DNA from: Gnetum montanum
Lineage: Eukaryota > Streptophyta > Gnetopsida > Gnetales > Gnetaceae
Direction of reading: 5' to 3'
DNA length: 64,000 nucleotides
NCBI GenBank assembly: GCA_015680685.1
Contig: MNCI01005009.1
Span: 351,639-415,638 of the forward strand
Below are positions 47,686 through 59,082 of this stretch, one piece after another. The position numbers were made by a program, and so were the translations under genes. How positions within the stretch are numbered: position 1 is the first letter of the stretch; each line of letters begins with the position of its first letter. The notes under the pieces were generated by a model. That model saw only the letters and a list, made by a program, of their open reading frames with translations. It ran no database searches and was not told the DNA's origin.

Positions 47686-48775
47686 TGTTGACCTTTTGGT
47701 ATTGCAAAACCTTAGAGAAAATGGAAAATGTGGAAAATGTGCTTGTGGTATTGCTAGGCTAAAAAAGAACATGAAAAGAGCACAATCATGAGTTTTGAGG
47801 GTGATAAGATGAGATTGTAACAATAAGAGCTAAGTTGTTAAGATGAGAGCTTAGATTACAAAATAAGAACTAGGATAAAAAATGAGAATTAGAATGAAAA
47901 AAAAGAAGAGTTGAGATGCTAACACAAAGTATCAATTAGAAAACAAAGTCTACATGCCAAAAAGAAGATGCTTAAGATCTGTTGAGATATTCTAAATGTA
48001 AGAGGAATTTTCCAGAGTTCAAAGTGTAGTTGCAAGCCAAACATGCTAATTGCTAGTAGGATGTCCCACCTAAATGTGATCTGTTTGCAAATAGATGTTC
48101 CATGCATGAATGGGACTTCCCAACTAGTTGTTTCCTAGCTATCACACAAATTCTGAGTTGGATTTAAAAAGTAAAAGGTTATAAAACAAAGTGAAATTCT
48201 TAGGAAACATAAAAGAACTATTCATTGATCAATCTCATTATTGTATATCAAGTGAATTATATTTGTTCCTCATTTTTCCATAATTTTTGTATTGTTGTAT
48301 GTGTGCTTCAGTGTAAGGAATTTGTAAAGTAAGCTACATTTTCTTCTTGATTCTATTTCTCTCCTTGTAGCCTTGACGAGTTGATGTGCTTCTTGTAATA
48401 AGGCATCTTATAAGCTTGTTGGGACCTTGCGGGGTTGAGTGTGTTTCCAATGTGAAAATTCTAAAGTAGAGTGTACATTTTTATAAAGGTTGTGGGATTC
48501 TTGAAACCAGATTTTAAGCTTATTGGGACCTTGTGAGGTTGAGTTTTTGTTTAGCAAGAAAACACTCCAAGTGGAGCTAAAATATTGTAAAGGTTGTGAT
48601 ATCTTTTAAACCACTTTTTGAAGGAACAAAGTCTAGAGGTGTGCAAGGATTCTACCCGTAGAGTGTGGACGTCTCCAGGTTGGAAAACCACATAAATTTG
48701 TTTGCAATTTTGGTCATCTTAGTTGTTCAAGTTGGGAAACTTATTCAATTTCCCTTCTAAGTTCTTGATCCTCTA
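47686..48775 (+). repeat. 5' LTR of element C
   Basis: Its body matches 52,151-53,272, with shared blocks GGTGTGCAAGGATTCTACCC and TGGGACCTT.TGAGGTTGAG. The end reads CTCTA against ATCATCA in the partner, so the terminal CA has mutated. The first ~40 bp are poorly matched. Confidence 0.75.
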
Positions 48776-48776
48776 G

Positions 48777-48790
48777 TGGTATTAGAGCTC
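48777..48790 (+). other. Primer-binding site (tRNA-Met type) of element C
   Basis: TGGTATTAGAGCTC right after the LTR; the canonical TGGTATCAGAGC differs by one C-to-T. Confidence 0.8.
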
Positions 48791-48831
48791 AATACTCTTA
48801 ATTTCAGAGCTTAACATCTTAATATTGAATA

Positions 48832-49900
48832 ATGGAAGGGACATCTTACACTAAGCCACCTATGTTCGATGGGATTGACTTTGTGTACTAGAAAGCTAGA
48901 ATGCAAGGATTCTTTGAATCCATGGAGTTCAAAGTCTAAGAGCCTATTATTAAAGGGTACATAGAACCCATCAACAACACCACCAAAGCTACTAAGCTAA
49001 GAAGCAAATGGACGCAAGTTGAAAGAGATAAATTCATGTTTGATTGAAAAGAAAAAAATTGTCTTTATTGTGCTGAGTAAATATGAATTTAATAGAGTAG
49101 TTGGGTGCAAAAATACTAAAGAAATTTGGGAAACACTAGAAGCAACATATGAAGGTACATCAGTTGTAAAACAATGAAAGCTTTTAGTTTTGTAAAGTGA
49201 GTATGATAAATTGAAAATAAAATAAAGAGATAAGATTAAAGAATACTTTGCAAGAGCCAATGATATTTTTGTAGCCAAATAAGGAATGGATAAGATTCTA
49301 CTCAAAAATGATGTTATCATCAAAATGATAAGAACCTTGTAGCCAAAATTTAGATCCAAGGTAACAGTCATGAAGAAAATAAAGGATTTTTTAATCCTAA
49401 AATTTGAAGAGCTACAAAGTGCACTTATAGAATATGAGATGAATCTCATAAGTAAAGGCGCAATTAAGGAAAATTCCATTGCCATCAAGAGTTCATTAAA
49501 GGATAAGGAGCCACTTGAACATGAAGTGAATAGTGAGGATGAATTGGCTCTCTTGTCAAGAAGAGTCCAAAGATTACTTACAAGCAAAGGCAAAAGATTC
49601 AACCAACTTGACATTAAAGGTAAAGAAAGAGGTAAGAATTTTAAAAGTTAAAATCTTGATACATCCTCTATAAAATGTTAGGTTTATGATGGTAGAGACC
49701 ATGTGGCCTTAGAATGTCCAAGTTTTGGCAGGTTTGCAAAGAAGAACCAATTCAAAGTTGATATGAAAAAGAAAAAATTCTACACTGGCTGAGATGATGA
49801 ACAAAGTGAGGAGGAAGTAGATGATACTACAACATATTCACATCTTATATGCATGACCCTTATACATGAAAATTATATAGAAGTCCTTGAAGAGTCTAAA
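48832..49900 (+). pseudogene. Copia gag of element C
   Basis: ATG 48,832 starts MEGTSYTKPPMFDGIDFVY, the typical plant copia gag opening (PP.FDG.NF.YW), with TAG at the Trp. It continues with KARMQGFFESMEFKV, the NNTTKATKLRSKW region, and frames leading to LILKFEELQSALIEYEMNL (the 'L..LIGSL..YE' region; open piece 49,370-49,651). A knuckle-like VYDGRDHVALECP follows at 49,680-49,720 with one Cys lost. Frameshifts and stops are frequent. Confidence 0.75.
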
Positions 49901-50204
49901 GGTAAAGATGACAGAAAGGTATATTGAATTGCATGAAGAAATTATTACTCTACATTATTTACTTAGAAAATAAAAAAAATATGCATAGAAAAGAGAAGAA
50001 ATTTCTAAAATCTATACTATATGCTCCACATTAAAAAGGGAACTCTCAAAGGTAAAGGTTGAGTTTCAATTACTAATCCATTTATATGAGTAGAAGTATA
50101 GAGATACACAACATGCAAAGACTAGCAAAAATTAGGAAGCGACTCAAAATTAGCATAACGATGAAGATCTAAAGGAGGCTTCTCAAAAGAACTCTTGTAC
50201 AAGT

Positions 50205-50414
50205 TTGGTATCATTTAAAAGGAGAAAAAAGAGTAGGTTTGATGACCCTATCCAAATTAAAGATACCCTATATTTTTGCTATAAAGTATGTGGCCATAAA
50301 CAAGGTTATTATCAACCATCTATAGAGAAAAATAACTTAGCTACTTGGTCCTTTCGAAGGAAGTCTAGTAAGTGTAACTTGCAGGGTACAAAAGCTTGGA
50401 GAACTAATGAATAA
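50205..50414 (+). pseudogene. Second zinc-knuckle-like segment of element C
   Basis: The open piece reads LYFCYKVCGHKQGYYQPS near 50,265-50,320, close to a CCHC knuckle (C-x3-C-GH) with the last Cys changed to Tyr. It lies about 550 bp after the first knuckle-like site. It may be a duplicated gag tail or unrelated. Confidence 0.35.
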
Positions 50415-50419
50415 AAGAA

Positions 50420-52150
50420 AGGAATGGTCTCTAATGAAATTAAATGATTAGTACCCATAACTAGCAAAAATTAGCAGCCCTTTCATTTTGAAGAACATAA
50501 GCATGATAGAGTAGAAACTTCACATGATGTTGGAGAATAAAATAAAGATGCTGATAAAAGAAAAGGTAAGAAATATTTGCATGCTAAGGAGGTTCTCTAT
50601 GATGGATGAAGTTATCTAAAACTTCATTAATTGTGTTCATGCTAGAAAGCAAGCAAGGTAAGTAATGGTAAGTCTGTATTCTTTCATTTTCTAGATTTAG
50701 TATAGATTATTCTATGTTTATAAATGTCACTAAACAAGAAATTCATTGAATGGATGCTCTTAAAAACCCTTGGTTATCCAAATAAAATCTTACTTGATCT
50801 TGCAAGATTTTGAGTTACAAATGAAAGCATATGATCATCAAAGTTTAAATGAATATTGATGTGAAATTATGTCAAGGGAGGAGCAAGGTATAAAAATTCA
50901 CAAGGTAGTATCTGGTAAGTTTGCATCACCTCACTAGTGTTAGAACATATATACCTTGTAATTCAGCTCATATGATGTAGATATTATGCTTGTATTATTT
51001 CTTGGGTTGTAATATTTTAAAGTACCAAATGTTTTTGAAAGATTTTTAATGAATATTGATAGAACAAGTTTTGGACCCTTAACTAGTATGTAATGGTTTC
51101 ATGTAGTTTAAGATCCTTAATTGTTATTCATTAATAAGAAGCTGTTTGTTGAACATCCAAAGGAAAATTATTGTGCTCGTATCTATGTTGAAAGTTTTAA
51201 AAAATATCTTTTTTCATAGATACTACTAATGGGAGACTTTGGTTTTCAAATGTCTCCATACTTGATCTTGGTGTGACATTGTAGATTTGTTGATAGGTTG
51301 CACAATTTGATGGGTTTCAATAATGCATATCTACAAAGGAATGATGACCAAAGGAAGGAATTTCAAGTAGTAGATGCATTGCAAAAGTTGGAAGCACTTA
51401 TGTAGGAGGAGCCTGTACCTCATCAATAGTCATTAATATTTTGGGTTACCAATGTAGGGGGAGTCTTTAAAGACTCTCATTGAAAGATACTCAAGTTGCA
51501 AGAATTCCACTTCTAGCACCAGAAAATGAGAAAGAAAAATTTTATTCATATTGAAATTTGGTAAAGTTTCTAAGGTAAAGGTGTAAGCTAATTTTGGTTA
51601 ATTTTTTTGGATCTTTTACCTAAATATGGCTTTTATTGGTGCAAACTCTTGAAATTGATATGCTTGTATTAAATTACATTATAAGCATTATATTAAGGAT
51701 ATGATTGATTGTGCTTAATATTTTTTTTTTCAATTTGCTAAGATTATGCCATTTTAACCTTATATGAATACTATATCTAAGGTATTCAAAGAAAAATAGG
51801 TTTTCTCTCTCTTCTTGTTCATGAAATATACATGTGGTATCTTTTTTATGATGTCCAAAAGTAGAAGAATATGTTTATCATAAGATCATAGAATATGTGT
51901 ATTGGATATCTAGTGAAGACTATTTGTTAATAATTGGCTTCTATTGTGGATATAATCTTCAAAATTATAAAATCTTGGCCTATATACTAAATAGTGATTT
52001 TTACTAATGACTTATGGTCATTATTTCAGATATAGGGCAATTGATCTTCAATGATTAGCCTTTGGTACTAAATGAAAATATTATAGATTCCTATTTGAAA
52101 GATTCTAATTATGTCTTCTTATGTTTAAATGGTTTATGGTTTATGTGATG
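50420..52150. other. Non-coding interior of element C
   Basis: No pol domain recognised. AT-rich with stops in all frames. No polypurine tract is obvious before the 3' LTR. Confidence 0.5.
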
Positions 52151-53272
52151 TGCTTTATAAGTTTAGGAAGCTCTTAATAGAATGTGGAAAATGTGCTTGT
52201 GGTCTTGTAGGGCTAAGAAAGAACATGACAAGAGCACAACTATGAGCTTCAAAGTGACAAGATGAGATTGTGATAATAAGAGCTAAGTTGTTAATATGAA
52301 AACTAGGATGACAAAATGAGAACTAGGATGATAAAACAAGATCTAGGATGACAAAATGAGAGCTATGATGTTAATATGAGATGATAGAAAGGCTCAATTA
52401 GAAAATTAAGTCTACAAGCCAAAAGAAGGTGTTTCAAGATCTACTATTACATTTCAAATGTTATATGAATGTCCCAGAGTTCAAAATGTAGCTGCAGACT
52501 AGATGTCGTAAATTGACAGGAGATGTCCCAATTACTACTAGGACATCCAAAGTGAGACATCCTAATATTCTATAGGATGTTCCATCTAGATGTGAGTTGT
52601 TTGCAGATAGACATTTCAAGTACAAATGGGATGTCCCAACTAGCCATGAACTAACTATTGCATGAATTCTAAGGAGGAGTTGAAAAGTAAAAGGCTATAA
52701 AACAAATTGGAATTCGTAGGAAACATAAAATTACTATTCATTGCTCAATCTCATTATTGTATATTAAGTGAATTATATTTGTTCCTCATTTTCCCATTAT
52801 TTTTGTATTGTTGTATGTGTGCCTAAGTGCAAGGAATTTGTAAAGTAAGTTGCATTCTCTCCTTGTAGCCCTATTGAGCTAATGTGCTTCTTGTGAAAGG
52901 GCATCTTTTAAGGTTGTTGGGACCTTATGAGGTTGAGTGTGTTTCCAGTCGGAAAACCCTTCGACGGAGCTTACATATTTGTAAAGGTTGTGGGATCCTT
53001 GAAACCAAAATTTGAGCTTATTGGGACCTTAAGAGGTTGAATGTTTATCCAACAAGAAAACACTATGAGCAAAGCTCAAACATTATAAAGGTTGTGGTTC
53101 CCTCTAAACCACTTTTTGAAGGAGCAAAGTCTAGAGGTGTGCAAGGATTCTACCCTTCAAGTGTGCACATATCCAATTTGGAGAAACACGTAAATTTATT
53201 TGTAATTTTGATAATCTTAGTTGTTTGAATTGGGGAACTTATTCAATCCTTCTTCCATGTTCTCAATCATCA
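52151..53272 (+). repeat. 3' LTR of element C
   Basis: Partner of 47,686-48,775, ending in CA at 53,272. It contains short repeats of AACTAGGATGACAAAATGAG (52,310-52,375) that are only partly present in the 5' LTR. Confidence 0.8.
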
Positions 53273-53277
53273 AGGTT

Positions 53278-53920
53278 TTCATATAAAATGTTCATTTCAA
53301 ATTTTAATTTTTCAAGGTAGAAAATTAATTTTATTAGGGATTCTTACCTTTGGACAATAGTAACACTAAAAAATGGTAGAAATTTATTTGTAATATATGA
53401 ATGATGTATTATAGCAAAACCTTTCCAAAATTCATGAGCAAGGGACAAAACTTCCTCTATATGCTTTTTTGATGAATTAGATTTTGAACAAGGTTTTTAA
53501 GCTAGAGAATACAATTCCTATTTTGTAAACTATGCCTCATAGCATCAAGCTTGACGAGAAGACCCTTGCTATGACATTTTCCCAATAATTTATTAGAAAA
53601 GCTATCTTAATCCATAGGTTCTTAAATTTTTGATGAATTGCATATATTCCAAATTATTTAGATTTATTTTGGAAGCCTTTTCACATAGGATAGATTATCA
53701 AATATTTGAATAGTTTAAGAAAAAATTTCATGGAAACTATTTTTCTTCATGCAAGATTTACAATGTTAATGATAGTTGGTTTCATAGGGTAGGCTTGAAA
53801 GCTTCCAAGATTTGTTACATCATATTTGGTAACTCTAGAAGTAGGAAGATAGATGTGGAAAAACCCTATGTGATATGATTACAAGCATAAGAAATTTTTT
53901 CCATAAAATCAAGGAAAATA
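53278..53920 (+). repeat. Dispersed repeat R2, right part
   Basis: It continues the R1 alignment at about 7,190-7,770, with GAATGATGTATTATAG and TTACAAGCATAAGAAA shared. Confidence 0.65.
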
Positions 53921-54564
53921 TTATAGGCAAATTTTTGCTAGAAGGCTAATATTTAGGTATCAAGGAATCTATGGTTTGCTATTTTATATTTTTAAAAATT
54001 TTAAAAATCATCTTGGTTTTAATACCTCATTAGTGTAGGTTTGCTAAGAATTCATCATAATTATTAGAACTTATTTTTCATTTACTTTAAATTTAACATG
54101 TAAATAATTAATTACATAGTATTTAGATTCAATGGAATTGGTCTTAAAAGCTAATTCTACATAAATTAAAGTCTAATTTTTCAAATTACAAAAAAATTAC
54201 AATTTTTTTAGCTCTAGTGCAAAAACCTAGCTTTTTATCTAGATATGAGAATTTAGTTCTTTTGTTGCCTATTGTCTAGTTTTATCATTCTAATCAATGA
54301 CTAGGAATTTTCGTTGGTTGATTTGAAGTGATTAATTATTTTCTAAAAACATGTAAAATATAGACTAAGGCATTTTAGTAATAGTTAAAATTACAATTTC
54401 AACTATGCTTAAGTAATAATAATTATTTTTCATGATGTGTTGGTGCTAATATCTCTTTTAGCATCTTTATTTAAGCACTCATATTTAGCTCATCGATAAT
54501 GATTTGGCTCATAAACTTAGTATTCAAGTAGTAGATAGGTGATTTGCAAATATGATTTTTAAAC
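53920..54564. other. AT-rich stretch, nothing recognised
   Basis: No gene, RNA or repeat was identified here. Confidence 0.5.
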
Positions 54565-55422
54565 TAATGAGTAATGAAGGTATCCTAACACTCTACCATA
54601 CAAGTCATGAGTGTTTGCATGCGAGTAGATCGTAATCTACAGATGGACAATGTACTTATGCCAGTAATTGATGTTCATTTTGAGATTGATGTCTTTCCAC
54701 TTTGAGTTAGTGAAGTTTTAGTTTATTGTTTAACTCTTAGTGAGGCATATGATTGCTTAATGTTGTAAGGCTCTTAATGCTCCTAAAGGTAAACATGATT
54801 AGATAAAATCATAAGTCTAGTTAATTAGAAAATCAGAAATCTAACTTAGCCTAGTGTGATGGATATCTAGTTCTAGTCTACTATACATGCCTTGGACTCA
54901 TGTACTTATCACTAGGATTACCAAGTAGTATTACTATTAAGAAAATTAAGCAATGCCACTAATGGGTTACCAGATAACTACACTTAGCACTCAAAACTAG
55001 TTGTATTCATTCCACTTACTAATAATATGTAAAGTAAAGTGCTTGAAATGTAAAGGATTAACTAAGAAAGAGAAAAAATTATTCTATGTAAATAAATAGA
55101 AGATTAAGTGGATGCTATAATGATGAAAAGCAATCCTGATCATTATTGTCAGCCATGAATTGTGTCCAAGTAGAATTCAATTGAATAAGAACATCATACA
55201 ACTACTTAACACCACACTGTGGGCATTCACTCTATCACTAAACTACAAAAACAAACTGTAAGAATCTAGCTAAGGGCTATAATTAAATGTTCATATTTAT
55301 GCATCCAAGTGCTAGTATTTGTAGGGTTTCATAGATCCTGAGACATCACATCAATGATGACGTAGGATGGACTATGACATCATAGCTACAATATCACATT
55401 AAAATAAAAATTAATTTTAACA
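54565..55422 (-). repeat. 3' LTR of element B (relative of A)
   Basis: On the plus strand it starts TAATGAG (TGATGAG in A). It shares GAGGCATATGATT, ACTAGGATTACCAAG and the order of blocks with 20,387-21,288. It ends at about 55,422, where the minus strand reads GAGGGTG followed by TGTTAAAATT (PPT-like, then LTR start). It is strongly diverged from the LTRs of A. Confidence 0.65.
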
Positions 55423-55629
55423 CACCCTCATGACTGACTGGAAACTCATCCTTGAGTTAAAACAAAATGAGGATAGAGTCCCTTACAAAATTAGAAGGTA
55501 GACTTAACTTGACATAACTGACTATGTACATGACTTTGTGAATGCCACATTGGTGTGTTTACAAAATGACTTGGTAACATGACAAAACAAAACAAAGCAA
55601 AAAAAGATAATGTAGCTTGATGTAGCCTT

Positions 55630-55848
55630 ATGTTCCTAGTGGTGGAGGCTCTTCCATCAACTTCTTCCCTTTATCATCAAGCTTTTGGAATTATTAATGG
55701 TTCAGGAGTGCCTAAAGTTTTTCCTTCTTTATCCTTGGATCATGTACCATCCATTCTTGTCAAGCAATGTTTGATAGAGTTGGTACATCCTATGGGCATG
55801 GTTGCTATGGAAACATTTGATTGGCCTTCACATATCAAGTTGTGAATT
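55630..55848 (+). other. Orphan open frame, unrecognised
   Basis: A 71-codon plus-strand frame includes GIINGSGVPKVFPSL and MGMVAMETFDWPSH, with no in-frame ATG at its very start (first codon ATG 55,630 follows TAGCCTT). It has no counterpart in element A, although its flanks do. It could be a captured host fragment or chance. Confidence 0.25.
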
Positions 55849-55865
55849 ACCTCCTCTCTTCTTGA

Positions 55866-58156
55866 AGTGTTGTGAGAGAGATACCGTTACCTCCCAGGCA
55901 CTAGGATTCGATCTCATGAGTAGTTTCATTCTTTGGGCTAAGAAAATTGGTCCACCTTCCTCCATTTGGCTAATTGTTTGAGCCACTTCATTAAGGTGAC
56001 TCATTGTTAGACAATACATAGATAGATTGCCATCACTAATTATTTCTCATTGTTCCTGCTCATGCAGGTGCTACTCTTAGATCTTGTGCATTCATTCAAG
56101 GTAGCATGGAACTCTAGCATTATTTCATGAGTGGGTAGTGGAGGTGGTGGTTGGTACTCCTCTTTCTTGGCTATGGTAGGGGTCTTTTCTTTCATCATTT
56201 CTGCCCAAGAGGCAAAAGTAGCATGTCTAATTGTATCCTTAGTATAGCAAACTATTCCTACCCTTTTCCATAATTTTTTGATGAGGCATGGAAAGGGTAG
56301 GGTCTTCCTTCTATATTCATTTTTATTAAATCACTTCTCTATCTCTAAATGGATCAACTATGGAAGGTTCACAAGGAAAGATATCTACAAAATTTGTTGA
56401 AATATCAAGCAACCCAAGGGCTTTCACAATGGCCTTCACCGAGTAGGACAACTAAATGTCCTTGATCTTTACAATGACTCCCATATACCTATCATTCTAG
56501 AAGAGATATGTCTCTCTCATGTACCATTTCCTACTAGAAGTGATGATTGGCCAGATGGGAGAGTTCTGCGACTACATCTTAACTTCTGTTGCAGCATATT
56601 TTAAGAATGGTCAAAAGTTCAATTCTTGGAGAACTGAATGTTTTTGTCACAAGGCTTGATCTAATCAAGATAGGCTTGAGTCAATGTGACCTTAGGTCTT
56701 GGTACTAGTTCTACAACCTCTTCTTGATGGGATTGTTTCATTACAACCACTTCCTTGGGAATCTATCAAACAGATTCCACTTTGGAATTCTCCTAAAGAG
56801 GTTCCATCGCATGAGTTTCTACTATCTATTCTTGGGCTTGTTCTTACCGCTCTCTTCTAGCTCTAGGTCATTTGTTCCTTGGTTGGGATGTTCCTCCTTC
56901 CTACGAGTGTTTCGATTTAGGTGCCATCTGTAATCACAATATGACCTAGGATTAGCACTTAATGTGTAACTTTAAAACATTTGGAATACCTTATCTCTTG
57001 GGATAGTTACACTTGGCTAAGTTGTGATCATGGTCAATTTGACTATTTAATATTATTTTATTATTATTTGATTAAATAGGCTACCAAAGTGTGTTGGAAG
57101 GGTTTGACTTCCATAGGTTGATGATTTGATATTATTTTATTCATTAAACCCATGGGAGAGTTAGAAAAACTCTAAAAAATTTATAGTCAAAAAGCTAAGG
57201 TTTGTGGCCCCGACAAATTAAGCATACCTCCAAAAGTTGTAGAACTGAAGAATAGAGTGAATTGGACAAATGGTTTGAAAGTTATGAGCATTGGAAGGTT
57301 TAGAGCTCTAAAAAATTGTAAAAACTCCCCTTCTGTTTGAAGCAAATGTAAAAGAAATCCCTAAGTAATGAGTGTTATATATAGAATTTTTCTCGTGCAT
57401 CAACTAGGCCTCATCAATAGGGAAAAATTGACATGGTCAACTATGTCAACTGGGCCTAGCTAACATGACTATTGACCACCATTCACCAAGCCAAAATGAA
57501 AAATAAAAGGAGTTTTTAAGAAAAATTGGAATCAAATGAAAGCCCAAGAAGCCAAGAACACAATGAGATACATGAAGAGGACTTGAGATTTCCAAAAAAT
57601 GGAGAATGATTGGAGAAATGCCTTAGGGAGCACACAATTGGATGTAAATAATGGGGGATGCAAAAGGTTTAATTGCAAAAGTATTTAAGGATAAGGGATT
57701 TAACTACCCCAACCAAGAAACATAAAAGTTGATCCTTCCCATAGTAGGCTCATGCCATTTTTTACCCTTGCATAACCTCAACTAAGAAGTTCGTGGGCCC
57801 CATGGGTGATTAATTGTTACAAAAAGTTAAGGACCAAATCCAGAAGAATCTATCCAAGAATTTCAACATGTTAAACTAAGACATTAAAAAAAAACATGGA
57901 AACTGGTAATGAGGTAAGTTATGGAAAGCATTGATGGATGAGATAGAAAGTGAAATGGATTTTCCAATCATTGTCACATGAAGTCCCTTGTGAATTTTAT
58001 GGTTAAATGATCGAATAAAGTTCATTCTTAGACTAGATCAAAACCAACCACTTTCAATGACTTTTCATCACCACTCTAGGACTAGTTCACCCTCTCAAGA
58101 CATAAGAATGATCCCACAAATAACCATCATTCCTTATTTAAGAAGAAAAAAGAAGC
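55866..58156 (-). repeat. 2.29-kb duplicated segment, copy 2 (in element B)
   Basis: It matches 23,177-25,469 at roughly 94-97 % identity by eye, including the ORF3 relic and its stops. The junction with element E at 58,156 follows AAGAAGC. Confidence 0.9.
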
Positions 58157-58946
58157 CTATAAATGCTCCCAAGCCTATAAATACAGTGCCTAGGCGCACA
58201 ATTGGAAGGAAGTATTTTAGCAAAAAAGTAGTGAAACTCTTGTAGTCTGTTTGAAAGTTAGAGTATATTCCAAGTGCTTGTAGTAGAAGGTTGAAGTGTG
58301 GATGGATCTTTATTTGAGAATTATGTACCTAAGCACACCTTGTGTATGGCAATAAAGACAAGCTTTTTGATTCATCCTTGTAGCACTTGAGATTTGTTTT
58401 CTTACGCATTTCTTTTATTTTATTTTCTTATGCATTTATTTTATTTTATTTTATTTTATACACTTTACATTTCTATTATTAGCGTAGCAATTCATTTTGA
58501 TCAATTAAGAAAAGTTTTAAAATACACTCAGTATGATCACCTCAAGCATGCATGTAACACTTGGTAAACCAGTAACGATTAGCATTTGGCAATCCTAGTA
58601 GTGTTGCACTAGTTCAGGCTATGTATGGAAAGTGAGAAAGGCTACTAGTGTTAGGATTAGTTAAAGCCTAGTTAATTAGTAGTTAAGTTAAATTAGTCAC
58701 TTAGTTATCTCTCTCTTTCCCTATTAGCATAAGACATAAAAACATAAAAGACATAAAAATCATATGCCTCAAGCTTACTTAACCATACAATCGTGACATA
58801 CAAGTATATTTGGGAAGACAATGATCAATCAACCCATCCTTATTCCACAAGGGTGCATAAGCACTTAGTCTTTGGAATTTGACTAGATCATGCATGAAAT
58901 GCTTGTATTCATATAGTTGGATGTAGGGGTACCTTGCCACTCATCA
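58157..58946 (+). repeat. 5' LTR of element E, truncated (U3 lost)
   Basis: It begins CTATAAAT at the junction; a second AAGCCTATAAAT lies 21 bp on. It ends CTCATCA at 58,946. ATAAAAATCATATGCCTCAAG-type U5 is shared with A and D. A pentamer-rich TTTTATTTTATTTTATTTTA run lies near 58,433-58,460. Confidence 0.8.
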
Positions 58947-58947
58947 T

Positions 58948-58965
58948 TGGCCCCGTTGCCAAGGA
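58948..58965 (+). other. Primer-binding site (tRNA-Asp type) of element E
   Basis: TGGCCCCGTTGCCAAGGA; three mismatches to TGGCGCCGTTGCCGGGGA, two of them G-to-A. Confidence 0.85.
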
Positions 58966-59082
58966 CTTAGTTGTTTGTGCACTAATTAGAATATAGGAAA
59001 TCATCTGTATCATTGGAATGAACCCTTAGGTTTGGTTGAGAAAAGAATAAACAAGAATACATTGCACACTGAATAGACAAGT

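Larger units (their letters stand above)
47686..53272 (+). mobile_element. Gag-only Ty1/copia-type element C, no recognisable pol
   Basis: The LTRs at about 47,686-48,775 and 52,151-53,272 are clearly alike from 47,729/52,183 on. A tRNA-Met primer site follows the 5' LTR at 48,777, then a copia gag starting at 48,832. Beyond 50,400 no integrase, RT or RNase H motif is found in any frame, although 1.7 kb remain. Flanking AGGCT (47,681-47,685) and AGGTT (53,273-53,277) could be a target duplication with one mismatch. It lies inside repeat R2, and removing it restores R2's alignment to R1. Confidence 0.75.
55423..58156 (-). mobile_element. Internal part of element B, cut at 58,156
   Basis: Next to the LTR, the block GAAACTCATCC matches A near 21,350. 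After an unrelated piece (55,630-55,865), 55,866-58,156 is a near-copy of 23,177-25,469 of A, including the ORF3 relic. At 58,156 the sequence switches to element E. Gag and pol of B are missing. Confidence 0.75.

Noticed and set aside
53037-53228. Open frame inside the 3' LTR of element C as a gene
   Set aside because: It lies wholly within the repeated LTR, is not open in the 5' LTR copy and has no known domain.
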